From Gavia stellata (lineage: Eukaryota > Chordata > Aves > Gaviiformes > Gaviidae): DNA of 64,000 bases. This document shows positions 31,301-42,569 of this stretch, piece by piece. Under the pieces are notes generated by a model that ran no database searches, was not told where the DNA came from, and was given only the letters and a program-made list of their open reading frames with translations. The number at the start of each line of letters is the position of its first letter. Positions within the stretch are counted from its first letter, which is position 1. The position numbers were made by a program, and so were the translations under genes. The stretch covers positions 2,046,001-2,110,000 of the forward strand of contig NC_082604.1 of assembly GCF_030936135.1 (NCBI RefSeq), given 5' to 3'.

Positions 31301-34300
31301 TCCGGCGGGCGCGCAAGGGCTTCTGGAAGCAGAGACCGCTGAGTGGGTGGCTGTGTCCCCTCCTCAGCCCGTCCGGTGCTGGCCATGAAATCTTGAAGCC
31401 ACCTTCGTGTCCATCCCCTTGGTGCCCAAAGACCAGCTGCTGTTTTTTTCCCCTCTTTTCCTCCCTGTGCCACTCCAAACTTTTCCTCCAGCTGTTGGGG
31501 AGAAGCGGGGACTGGGGAACGGTGGGAGGTGGCACCGCTTTGAAGGAGGGAAGACTGTCCCCTTCAAAGCTGGCTGTCCCCAGGGGACCCCAGGGGACCC
31601 TTTACGAGCGCTGGTGGGATGGTGACTTCCCTTTCTCCTGCTCCCCCACCCATTCTTGGTGGCCCATCCCTTCCCTCCATCTCTGGGTGCAGACCCACAC
31701 CGTTCCCTGTGCTGCATGGGAGAGCCTCAATCTGCACCTCTCTGCTGCCGAAATCTCCCCCCAGTTCTTGAAGGAAACTGGTCTCCAGTTTCTTCCCTCC
31801 CCTTTTCCACCCTGGATTCAGCCCAATGAAATGCAAAAGCTGCTAAAAAGCTGGGGGGGGGGGGAGGGCTTTTTGCCAGAGGACAGAAACGATATGATTG
31901 GAAATGAAGAATATTCCTCTGAATGCTGCCAATTTGTTCCTTTTCTGAGCTGGCTGGTGGCGGCCCAGCGTGGGGCACGGTTATCTCTGCAACGGAGCAT
32001 CACATCTTTGGGTTTCTGCCTGGGCTCGGAGAGATTGCTGCACGGACCCAGTGGGACACTTGCGCTCAGCTTTACCCCCCCCCAAAATTGCTCCCAGGCC
32101 CTAATAGTGTGAGCTCGCTGGCACCGCAGCCACAGCAGGGGCTTGGCCGCAGCTCTGCCCGTGGCGCGTGTGACAAGATGAGCCCATGCTCCGTGGTTTT
32201 CCCCCCCTCTTCCAGGCTTTCCAGCGGCGATGCTCCCACGTTGCAGCAGAAATCCTCCTTGCTGCTTGCTGCTGGCACGGTCGGAGCTTTTGTGCTGCCC
32301 AAGGTGGTCCTCAGGTTTTTGTGGGTCTTCTCTTGGCGTTGCTGACGCTCTTCGGTCTTGAGGCATCAGCCAACTTGATGCAGGCCCCTTTCCCCCACCA
32401 GCAAAGGTCATTAATGTCACTTCAGTGCAACTTTTCATGCCCATTTGGTTCCCTTGGAGCCCTTCTCGCTGAAACCAAAGGCCCTTTAGGTTCAGCCATT
32501 TCCTTGGCCCATACCTGGGCAGTCTCCGAAGGGCCTCACTGGTGATTATGACACCTGATTTGGTTTTGCCAGTGCGGCCCTTCCAAACAACCTCTTTTCC
32601 TCTGTTTTATGTGTGAACCGCCCTACGCATCCCCTGTTGACGTCGGCCAAAAGGCAAAGGTTGCACGGAGCAAAGAGTTTCAGGAAGAGATGGTCAAGAC
32701 TGTCTCTGTCCATCCCGTTTTGAGCTCGTGGGTAAAGTCCGTCCCAGTTCAGGGCACATAGAGCTTTCGAGCTGTGCACAAGTAGGTACGATAACAGAGC
32801 AGAGCTGCTTCGTATCTCACACGCATCTATGTCCCCATATGTACACCCTGCAGACCCCTCCGGTGTCTGCTCACTGTCACACGTGTCCCCTCGGCCAGAC
32901 GCGCCGGCCGTGCGCCGGCTTGGCCGTGCCCAGGAGCGGGCGCGCAGTGCCGCGGGCGAGAGCTGCCTCTCCGGGCCACGCGAGGGGTGGCAGGGGATTG
33001 CTGCCGCGGGGAGCTGCTGGCACCCCAACCTGGGGCTCCGTGGCTCCCCAAAATTTACAGAGGGAGATGGAGAGAAGGCACAGCCCAGGGGAACAGCCTT
33101 CCCTTTGACAGTCCCCAGCAGAGGGCAATAGAAGCAAGTGGAAGAGACGAGACCTTGCAAGCGATGAGCGAGAGAAGTGGTTTTCAAGTCGGAGCGACTT
33201 GCGAGCAAAGCGATGTGCAAGAGGGGGCAATGTGCAGACAGAGCGATGTGCAGTGTTTGGGGGGGGGGCTTGAGAAGGAGGTCAAAGCAAAACAGAGCAA
33301 TTCAAGGATATTTTGGTAAGAGTTAAAGCAAAACAATGCTTTCAGAAATCCAAAACTAATGGCATTGGGTTTGGATGGAGAAGGAAGGGGAGATATTTAA
33401 CCCTTTTCTTTAAACTTTCTTGATTTTAGGTCAGTTTTTAAGTGAAAGGTGCTGCCGTGACGGGCATGGCTGAAGACCTCCAGTGAAGGGTGCTGGAAGG
33501 AAAGGCTCTGCTAGTCCCCAGCACCGATTATATTCCACCTGGTCAATTTGTGCGACTGTCGAGCTCAGTTTCTGGCCCGCTGCGTTACTGCTCCCTGCAC
33601 GCACGCTCCTGCCTGGCTTGGCAGGTATTCACATCCCACTTGCAGGTTTCCTGTATATGGTTTTCAGTTTTTTTTGTCCCAAACTGCTTGGAATTATATA
33701 CGGATGTTTTAGCAAGGAAAGCTTTCCACGGCAGGAGCGTGATCCTACAGCTGCCCTCCCAGCCAGGAGAAGACATCTCCACAGACACCACAGGGAAGTC
33801 TTTCCTGGCAGTATTCCCACCTGGCTGCAGAGCTGAGACCTGGTCTTTTTTTGGGAAAAAAATGCAATTATTTGAAAAGGAAGGCAAAAAGCCATGTGGC
33901 AGGGAGCTGTGAGTGCTGGGGAGCAGCACCCTACCTGGATGCAGGGTGCCCAGGAGGGGCGGATACCCCAGCAAGCAGCTGGGGAGGTTATTTGGGCAGA
34001 GACCCACGCCATGGTGCGGCTCCTGTGGTGCGGGGCCGGGGGCAAAGCCTTGGGGAAAAGGACGGTTTTTGGGAGGCTGGGATAGGCCTTTTGTTGAGAT
34101 GCTGCTGCTTGGAGAGGGCACAACTGGACTCCAGCCCTAAAGGAGAAGAATGAAGGGGCTCCACCACCTTTGCTCCGCGGAGCCCCCTGACCCACCTCAT
34201 TAAACCTCTCCTTGCTGAGACGAGCAAAGCGCAATCTCCCCATCTCGGCGTTATCTCCCCATCTGCCTCCTCTCCTGCCACGCTTCCAGATGCTCCTTAT

Positions 34301-34560
34301 CTCCTCTCACCTTCCCCAGAAACCCAGCATCCTTCTCCCGCTCCCCCAGCTGCAGGCAGAGACGGCTGCCCGCGCCGAGACTCTCTACCTGTGATCTCCC
34401 CGGCTCTTATCTGCCGCCGGGAGTTTTGATTCAGCCCCTGTCTCAAAGTCAAACGGATTTCTGGCAGGGCGAGCGCAGCGGTCGGAGTGAAGGTCGGCGG
34501 CGGGGAGGCAGGCAGGGACCGTGCTCTCCCCCTCCGCCCCGCTCGAGCCAATTCTCCAGG
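31300..34560. other. GC-rich intergenic region with non-coding open frames
   Basis: Contains a 290-residue open frame (31240-32112, plus strand) and others on both strands. All are unrecognised, rich in Pro/Ser/Gly/Trp and mutually overlapping. A 13-base G run lies at about 31854-31866 and an imperfect GCGATGTGCA-type repetition at about 33200-33255. No gene called. Confidence 0.6.
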
Positions 34561-34569
34561 TAGCGCCTA

Positions 34570-34880
34570 TCCCCATTTATTCTCCAACATTATCAATTAC
34601 ATTTGGATTATTATTACTCATTCAAGCCAAAGTGAGTCGCAGACAGCTATTTCCTAATGGGGAAATGTTACAGGCGACTTATTAACGAACAATGCATCAT
34701 TAAGGGGGGAGAGCTTCAAAGGCTCATAAATGCATTTCAAAGGACACAATGCGAGCGGAGCCTGCAATCGCATATCTGGGGGACATGGGCAAAATTTGTA
34801 ACAAGGAATATACTGGGCCCAATGTAATTAACTAATTCTTGATCAAAGGGGTTTTAGAACTGAATGGTCAGGGAATTCAA
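34570..34880. promoter_or_regulatory. Candidate conserved non-coding element C (TCF/SOX/homeodomain-rich)
   Basis: A dense 300-bp block: TTATCAATTACATTTGGATTATTATTACTC at its start; SOX-like AACAATG and ACACAATG; TTCAAAGG twice (about 34712 and 34736); AATGTAATTAACTAATTC; and TTGATCAAAGG at 34839-34849, a full TCF/LEF consensus. It is AT-rich and non-repetitive, with no open frame. It looks like a developmental enhancer; activity and conservation are untested. Confidence 0.5.
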
Positions 34881-36905
34881 TTATGGGTTTCCTAATGAAC
34901 CACCGTGTGCCAAGGCAGGGGGATGTTTTCTCCTGGAAAAGCAGGGCTGAGGATCAGGACTGGGATTTCCAGGGAGGTTTGGGGAGAGAAGCACCAGAAA
35001 AGCTCATCCCGGGTGGATTTGGTGCGGGGGGACAGAGCGATGCACCGCAGAGAGAGGCACCGTCCAGGTCCCCCGCGACAACTGTCTGTCCCGGAGGTGG
35101 TCCACGTGGTGGGACATGTTCACCCTCTGTCTGGTTTTTGGCAGACCGACTGCTCTTTTGAAGCCAAGGCTGGTGGAAGGGGCTGGGGGATGCAGCTCCC
35201 TGGCCCCCGGCCGGGCAGGACGGCTGCCCTGGGACTGGCATCGCCTCATCCCCTCCCTGGAAAACCTGGGCAAGGGAGATTTCCTCCTCTGCCGTCTGAA
35301 TCCAGCCTCTGGGAAAAAAACCATCCTTCTCCATTTATGAAAGGAGTGTCTTCTAGTCCTCCACTAGTTTCTCTTATTATAGAAAGTTGGTTTGCTCACT
35401 TTACAAAGGGAAATGTATTATGAATTTTCCCTTCATTCCCTTCCTTTTTTTTTTCCACGTTTAACAACCGATTTGTGTGTTGCATGAAAGTTACACAGTT
35501 CTTTAGATGCATTTGCTATTTTATTTTCTTTCATTCAAAAATATGTCAGTAATCTTTTTGTTAACATGAAAGATAAAGGATTAGTAATGCAAGATGCAGT
35601 TTTCTTGTAACCTTCTTGAAAGCAGACTATAGTTTCTTATCTGGCTTTAACATTCATTTTCCTGAAATGAAAAAAAAAAAAAAAAGACTTCTTAAAATGA
35701 AATAAACTGTATTCGATTCAGACGAGCAGCGCTAGCAAAGAAATTTATTGCAGCTGGCAGAATGGAGCAGCCGCACAGAACTCCCTCAGTCGCAGCAGTG
35801 AGTACTTGTCCAAGAAAACAGCACACACACGCGTACATGCGCGTGCACATGCACGCAGTCTGCACGGAAAAATGCTGCTGCGAAGAGAAAGCACCATGAC
35901 CAAACCTGGCACCGATATCACCAAATATCCCAATATTTTGCCCGTCTGCTTGACTCCAGCAGCTGCGACGCTTGCCTCGGGGACATCCAGGAGCAGGACC
36001 CTGCTACCACGTCCCAACCTGGAGATGGGCCACCCGTTTCCTGGGCTTGATGCTTACTGCGGATGTGCCGCAGTAGGCTGCTTGCCCGCAACTCGCCGCG
36101 TGCACCACCGCATCCCGTCTGGGTTTGGCCCAGAAGTGCTTATCAACCGGCGTGTCTTTTGGGGCTACAACGGCACTGGGCGTCCTACAAGCCCTGGGGA
36201 TTACAGAGACCAAGAAGGAGGGAAGTGGTGGGGTTTTTTCATGCTGGTGGTCCCTTGAGAAAGGTTTCTAATGGAGCCATACGTTTGAAGGAAGGTTTTC
36301 TCCGCCACCCGTTCACGAGTCCGGCAGGTCACTGTGGTGGACACAAGCACAGCCCCAAACCATCTGATGGGCTGTGGAGCATGGCAGGGTGCGATGTGTG
36401 CGGGCAGTGCCCACCGCCCACCTCCCGCTGCCGATGCGAGGCACAGCGCTCTAGCTAGTGCTTGCAAGCAGAGCTACGATATAAAGTTGCTTTTTGGCCT
36501 CTTCTGGGATGTTTCTGCCATCCCCTTTAGATTCCAGCAATTTCCATCTCGGCGTCTTCTGCTCACGGCTCCCGAGCAAACAGGGTTTGGCAGCACTGCC
36601 AGCTCCTGATTACTTATTTGAGCGATGCTGGGTCTCCAGGAGGTCCCACCTTGCAATACCCCACCGGTCTTGGCTGAGAGGTTCCTCTCCTCCCCGTCAG
36701 CCGGGGACAGGAGCTCCTGCTTTGGGCTGTGCAAGCTGGTGATGGCAGGCAGGGAGGGAAAGATGCTAAAAAACACCAGGAAGGGGAAAAGAGAGATGGG
36801 GACAAGAGGAGGTGTGGGAGCAGCAGGGGACAGTGCGAAGGGCTAGCAGGGACCAGCAGGTCTTCGAGCATCACCTGCTGAAGCAAACAACGTGAAGTTG
36901 ATGGA
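34880..36905. other. Intergenic region, no gene recognised
   Basis: Mixed composition. A poly-A run lies at about 35671-35685 and a Z-DNA-prone tract at 35821-35857. Open frames are short and unrecognised. A quieter AT-rich stretch at about 35430-35750 could also be regulatory. Confidence 0.55.
35821..35857. repeat. 37-bp perfect alternating purine/pyrimidine tract
   Basis: GCACACACACGCGTACATGC continuing GCGTGCACATGCACGCA alternates purine and pyrimidine without a break for 37 bases, mixing CA/TG and CG steps. This is the strongest Z-DNA-forming pattern in the window. It is not a simple (CA)n microsatellite. Confidence 0.8.
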
Positions 36906-36913
36906 GTTGATTT

Positions 36914-37025
36914 CACAGAATCACAGAATCATTAAGGTTGGAAAAGACCTGTAAGACCAACCAACCATCAACCCAACCCCACCATGCCCATTAAACCATG
37001 TCCCGCAGTGCTACGTCCACACGTT
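36914..37025 (-). mobile_element. CR1 LINE fragment (3' end)
   Basis: Reads on the minus strand as ...GGACATGGTTTAATGGGCAT... then CTTACAGGTCTTTTCCAACC and ending in two ATTCTGTG copies, the CR1 3'-terminal microsatellite. It is the same subfamily as the plus-strand copy at 52197-52309. A 5'-truncated retroposon, as nearly all avian CR1 copies are. Confidence 0.85.
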
Positions 37026-37119
37026 TTTTGAGTGAAAGCAAACAGAGGGTGAGGAGGGGCTGGTTTTCACAGCGCTGAACTCCTCTGGTCAAAAAAAACC
37101 AGTGCCCTCTTCCACCAAC

Positions 37120-37420
37120 CTGACAGCTTTGCAAGGGTTAAACCATTATAGAAAATGACGGATTTCTATGGCAATTAGCTAATGGGTCCTCAGCATGTAA
37201 AACAAAGTACTGTTCCCCCATCAGGTGGATTTGGCTAATATTGAGTTAGCATAATAAGGAGCAGGTGTTTACAACTTTGTTTATAACCTCATTTGCAGGG
37301 AATACTTTGTTTTGCTCCAGAGAAACTTGATATTTTCCATTGCTGAGGCAAAGAATGATTTCTGTCGCATGCAACACGGATTGCATTCTGCTCCCTTTGC
37401 AGGGCTGAACAATTAAAAAA
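37120..37420. promoter_or_regulatory. Candidate conserved non-coding element D (SOX/Fox-rich)
   Basis: AT-rich, non-repetitive: GGCAATTAGCTAATGGG, CATCAGGTGG (E-box), GGCTAATATTGAGTTAGCATAATAAGG, GTGTTTAC (forkhead core), and CTTTGTTT twice (SOX core in reverse). No coding potential and no repeat signature. Confidence 0.45.
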
Positions 37421-38330
37421 AAAACGCGTCATCTTTTGGGCTGAAATCTTCGCCTTTAGAGTTTAATGGGTCTCTTGTCCTGTGCTAACAGATCCGTGGT
37501 TTCATTTGAGGAAAAGTGTGTTTTCATATCAAAGGAGCCCCTCCTCACTGACCCAGCCTTCCCTTCCTCCCCCCCTGCCCCAGCACACACGCTATTTTAA
37601 TATTTCATATATTTCATAAGCTTTTATGCCTCTAAAAGAGAAGTGAATTTGTGGAGAGTTGAGCTCTCCAGAGCTGTACTTCAGAGCTGGGAAGTAATTC
37701 AGGGTGAAGCCTGTATTAATCTCAGGTGAGAGAGATATTTAAATTCAGGCTACCAGTGTGAATATAAAATGGGGATCTCTTTACAAAAATTTCAAATTGT
37801 AATATGCAAAGCTTAAAGAAAAGAAACCCCAGGGGAACAGCTTTCTTCTAGAACATTTTGTTCCAACCATCATCTCTTTACCTTTATTTTTTTATTTAAA
37901 AACCCTCCCTTTGCCATTTTGTATTTTTAAATTAAATCTTTCAGTTTTTAAAATGAAATTCTTTATTGCTGGGAGATAGTGGCAGCAGGGGGTGGGGAAT
38001 GTAAGTGCCTGGCTGTGAAAAACGATGCGTGGGCCCAAATTTTAGCTGGAGCGGGAGGAATAGTGACCAGCAGGGAAATAAAGCCCTGCCTGGTTGGTCC
38101 CATGTGTCCCCGAGAACGTGGGGCCACCCGCCACCTCCCCACTTGGGGGATGCTGCCTGCACCCCGCTTTTGGGGCAGCTGCCAGGCAGGAGAGGAGCCG
38201 AAATCTCTGCTTGGAGGGAGGGGAGAGGCAGCGCCGTGATGTCCATGCCGTCCTCCTCCAAAAACCCCGGGGCAGCGCTGGGCTGAGCTGGTCCTTCACC
38301 ACCAGCGCCTGGCGCACGTTCAGCCTTCTC
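37421..38330. other. Intergenic region, no gene recognised
   Basis: AT-rich with A/T homopolymer runs up to about 37960, then GC-rich. Open frames at 37941-38317 on both strands overlap and have no recognisable family. Confidence 0.55.
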
Positions 38331-38334
38331 CTTC

Positions 38335-38850
38335 TAAGTAGATAAAATTTTAATATTGATTTGTGATCCTAGGCAGCGGACAATTTATTTGCCTGCGTTT
38401 TGGTAGGGGCGGGGATCAGCTTGCAGATGTCTGTGCCCGGCGTATTGAGCAGCACAACCCAAACCCCGGAGTACCACTCCTGGGAGAGCTTCGTATTTGC
38501 ATCCATGGCAAAATCTTCAGGCTGCAACCAGCTCCCAGGTCAGGAGAAATGGTGACAGATGACATGCTATTATCAGCTCTGTCAATTAATTAAATTATAC
38601 ATTATGCTTATGAGGGTGATATACTGAGCCACTCTAGATTAAGTGTCTCAATTAAGTCTTTAATTTAGATTTAATAAGTAAGTTATTATATGTTAATAAA
38701 AGATCAATTAGTTCTTAAAAGAGCATTGATCCAGGTACAATAAGTGTGTCAGGGAGACATCAAGCTGACATTGAAGAGACTGGGAGATCGCGTGCACGAC
38801 ACGTGTACAATTAGGTTTTTAATAAAGTCAAGCTGGAGTGGACATGGAGG
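38335..38850. promoter_or_regulatory. Candidate conserved non-coding element E (octamer and homeodomain sites)
   Basis: About 500 bp of non-repetitive sequence. It has a perfect POU octamer ATTTGCAT at 38495-38502, GTGACAGATGACATGC (MEIS/PREP-like TGACAG/TGACAT) at about 38552, and CAATTAATTAAATTATACAT at about 38582. A long TAATT/TTAAT-rich tail runs to about 38720. The homeodomain-core density is the highest in the window. Confidence 0.5.
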
Positions 38851-39239
38851 GATCTAGCTGGCACTCAACTGTGGGTCTGGGATATCGCGCCAGGCTGTGA
38901 AACCTGGCTCTCCCTGGGCTGCAAGGGCTGGGACAGCCAGGTCAGACCCAATCCTTTGGTCTCAGTGAGAGCAAGCGTTCCTCCTCTGTGGGCTGACCCC
39001 AAGGAAGGACCTTCCATCAACATCGGAAAAGAGGTCTCTCCAAAACAGCTGTTTTTACTGCTTGCTCCTATATAAACTATGCATCGCGGTGCCTTTCCAC
39101 GCGCCCGATGCACCTCCCGCCAGGACCCCCTTCCTCCGTGATCCCCGGCTGAGCCCGCTCATTCCCCCGGGGAAATTTTGGGTGAGCGCTGGCCGGTCGG
39201 GAGCCTGCGGCTGGGCTTCCAGGGGGAGGGGAGGGAAGC

Positions 39240-39780
39240 GCTGGGCTCCAGCGGAGCCGAGATTTCAGCTGAATATGGATGACATCATTATACGGGTGAT
39301 CCTTTCAGCAACAGCGAGCCGGGTTTTAAAGTACCGACCTACAGCATACAAATGATGGGTTTAAAGGAAATAAAAAAAGAGATGATTTGAATAGCATACA
39401 TTTATAGAAGAAAAGCCTTCCCCCCCCTTCCATTTCTAATATCTTTCTACGGGGCAGGCGCTGTGCATTCAGAAAGAAATTAAAACACTCCTCCTAAATA
39501 CACTCCAGGCAGTAACAATGGCAAAGTTAAGAAGGTTACGAGACTTAGTTGTCCCAGCAACATGTCATCAAGTTGAAATGAGCAGGAAACACAGATAACG
39601 TATGAAAGAGGAGGGGGGAGGAGAAGAATAAAACCACAGGAGGAAAAATGCCAAGAGATTGAGAAAGAAAAGGGAAACCCCTTTTTATTTGCTGTTTCGT
39701 TAGGATGAATCTGATTTTATAGTCTCTAAAAGAGGCTAAAATATAATCTCCTTTTGTGTAATGCGTGTGTTAGGAAAATG
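39240..39780. promoter_or_regulatory. Candidate conserved non-coding element F
   Basis: Non-repetitive AT-leaning block including GATGACATCATTATACGGG, CATACAAATGATGGG, AACAATGGCAAAGTTAAG (SOX-like) and CATGTCATCAAGTTG. No open frame or transposon signature. Its boundaries are approximate. Confidence 0.4.
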
Positions 39781-41190
39781 TGTCATCAGCAATTCTTCTG
39801 TACACTACAGCAGTATTCAAAAAATTAGCAGGGATATTCAAGTCGAGCTACAAAGAAAAACAAACAGAAGACTCACATTTCAAGCCCGAGCTGTCATTTA
39901 AGAACGTTTTCAACTTTTTATTAACCTTTTTGATTGTCCCTTATGGTTTCTCTCCGTCGCAGCAGAAGAGCTCTGAGTTTCAAAAGGAAGACAAAGCACG
40001 TGAGAGAAAGAGGTTTGAAAGGCAGCTCTATCTGCCTAGCAAGCCCAGGGCTCTCTCGACTCTTCCAGCACAGCAGTTTTTTGTGCTTGGTGCTGTACGT
40101 GGGCACAGGGAGAAAGCACGCTTGCCGTGTGCGGTGCAGGGCCTGGCAGAGGACAGAGAAGGGGTTAAACAAAGAGAAATGAGAGGCTCATCCGAACCAT
40201 AAACCCAAATCTGCCCAGTCCAACGTAGACTAGTTATCTTTATTCAAGGCACCAACCCAGTATGGCACGTCAACACCAGTTTCCTTCCATTTTACAGGGG
40301 CAAACCCAAGCGTCACGGGAGTCTGCAGCTTTTGGTGGACATCTCTCCAAAGCCTTGGGGGTTTGTATGGTGCTCATCAGTGCCCACCACTCCCATGTCC
40401 TTCACATGTATGTTGGTTTTGGGGTGCCCCAGAAGGACACGTGTCCGGTCGTTGACTTCACGTTGGCATCTCCCCCCCGATGTTGAGGTTTGATCCCTGG
40501 CTAGAGTGACTAGGCAAAACTTTAATTAAAATAGTAAATAATCAAGCAATCAAGCACTCAGCCCCCTCTGCGGTTGCTGCAGGAGACTTGGGGCTGCCGA
40601 GAAGCAGGCTGCTTACTTTACTCCCGAGACAGAGGGCACTGGAGTGGTTGGCAGCTAGTTCAGTTACAAAGGGATATTGTCACTGGAAGAAATGGGGCTG
40701 AACTGGGAGAAACTTAAGCTGACTGCCAGTAACCAGTTTCCGATCACAGAGTGAGGAGGCTGTGGAGAAGCCCCTCTACCAGTGCACCGAGCACAGCATC
40801 CCCCAGACCGAACCCTGCCTGGAGAGGAGCTAGTTTTATGCTGAGATTGGTGGTTGATGAGGAGGATTAAACACCAGCATTGTCCATGCTGCGGGGGAAT
40901 GGACTTCATGGTCCCAGAGAGCTTTTCTAGTTATATGTCCCTGAATGTGGACTGAGGAACCCAATTTTATGCACTACTTTTAAAAATCTCGATTCAGGCA
41001 TTTTTTTTGTGTGCACCTCCAAACTCATGACACCCCTTAAGTCCCTCAGCTCCATTTAAAAACCTCAGCGGTATGTCTTAGCTTGCTCCTTGCTGAGATA
41101 TTTTTGGTGCTTGCGCGTTACATGCAACCACCCAAAATTATTCTCCTCTCTGATAAAAATCTCTCCTCTCTCCTTCCCACCCTTTTCTTC
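39781..41190. other. Intergenic region, no gene recognised
   Basis: Short open frames only, including minus-strand 40664-40909 and plus-strand 39780-40202, with no recognisable domain. I see no repeat that I can name. Confidence 0.55.
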
Positions 41191-41194
41191 CACA

Positions 41195-41390
41195 AAAATA
41201 TTTATTTGTGGTGCTTTTTTTTTAATTGTCTCTTGCTGTGGCTTCTTGTTGTGGATTATATTTTAAAGCAAGGATTGATTTAGTTAATTGATGGAGAGCT
41301 TTGCCTGTAAGGATTTCATAATCCTTGCTATTTTATCTTTGCAATAATTGCTATGTTTGTGGTTATTTCAAAGGACTAAGAAAAAGCAGA
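41195..41390. promoter_or_regulatory. Candidate conserved non-coding element G (OTX/PITX-type sites)
   Basis: AT-rich, non-repetitive. It contains GGATTA at 41253-41258 and TAATCC at 41319-41324 (OTX/PITX cores in opposite orientation), TTAGTTAATTGATGG, and an inverted repeat AAGGAT-6-ATCCTT at 41309-41326. No coding signature. Confidence 0.45.
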
Positions 41391-41399
41391 TGACAAGAA

Positions 41400-42005
41400 A
41401 ACAAGCTCATCCACTCCTATTTTGCAGCTTCTCCATGCACCTGGTTGGGCTCCTCCTCTGCAAGATGTTCTCTGTGCAGAAGACAACCAGGCAATGCATG
41501 GGGTGAGATGCTGGGGAAGGGTGAGGACCTGGGGACCCGGGGCAGGCAAAGCTCTGTCCCGAAGACCACTTAGGGCCCCGGTGGCATGGTGACACTGAGG
41601 ACTGAAGGCCATCCTTCTGGGGGAGAACGGGGAATAGCCACCAAGGAGACCTCAGGATCCTGCGGCCGTATGTATAGCCCGACTTGGCCAAGGACGGTGC
41701 CATTGTATAACTGCACCATGGTGAAGGGCGTTGAAAGAGATGGACTCCGTTGCACCGCCTTGCTGCTGGGATGACGTTGTCACAACATCACATGTCCACG
41801 CAACAAGGGCAAGGGCCTGTCACATGTGTCCGTACTGCTTCTGGACAAAGAGGGAAAAGGCTTGTTCCTGCCAGTGCAAGGGCTGGTGTGATGCTGCCAT
41901 TGAAAAGCTGCCTTTTTGGTAAAAAGGATATAATTTATGTCCTTCTGGCTTTGAGCCAATGGTGAATCCCTGTGGGCTTAGATCTGGTGGAGGGGATGAT
42001 GGTGA
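41400..42005. other. Intergenic region, no gene recognised
   Basis: Short overlapping open frames on both strands. No repeat or motif cluster that I can support. Confidence 0.5.
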
Positions 42006-42042
42006 CATGCCACATGAGGACTCTGGATTCAAAGCCATGTTT

Positions 42043-42338
42043 GTGTTTGTTGTGGGACATTGGATGCGAGGCCATGTTGGTGTTTGCCGTGGGACATTAG
42101 GTGTGAGGCCACACTGGCGTTCGCCATGGGAGGTTGGATGTGAGGCCACGTTGATGTTTGCCATGGGATGTTGGATGTGAGACCATGCTGGACTTCACCG
42201 TGGGACGTCAAACATGAGACCGCACCGGTGTTTGCAGTGGGACGTTGGACATCAGACCACACTGGTGTTTGTTGTGGGACGCTGGACACGAGGCCACAGT
42301 GGCGTGTGCCGTAGGACGCCGAACGCACAGCCATGCTG
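42043..42338. repeat. Minisatellite, 37-bp unit, eight tandem copies
   Basis: Eight consecutive units with an exact 37-bp period and no indels, starting GTGTTTGTTGTGGGACATTG, with a conserved core GTGGGAC...GAGGCCAC.CTG and substitutions between units. A degenerate ninth unit is visible just upstream (about 42006-42042) and a partial one downstream. Because 37 is not a multiple of 3, open frames across it repeat only every 111 bp and are by-products. Confidence 0.92.
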
Positions 42339-42569
42339 GTGTTGTTTGCCAGATGGCCGCTGGAGGCTGCTGCTGTCTTTGCAGTCACCGGCAGCTGCCT
42401 GCAATCCCCGAGCACCCACCGGGAGCTCTGCCCAGCAAGCAGAGCGTAGACGCGAGGTTCGGTGGAGGCCACCTGGGCTTCCTCCAGCAGCCCAAGGGGG
42501 AGCGGGGCCGGGAAGCATCCTCCCTTGTCTTTCCTTCCTGAGAAAGAAGGCAACAGGCTGGGAAAGGAT

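Noticed and set aside
31240-32112. 290-codon open frame on the plus strand
   Set aside because: It starts inside a homeodomain-rich non-coding island, has no recognisable domain, contains a G-run, and overlaps open frames on the other strand.
42029-42553. Repeat-encoded 174-codon frame on the minus strand
   Set aside because: Apparent protein repeats come from the 37-bp minisatellite read in three successive frames (111-bp super-period), not from selection on protein.
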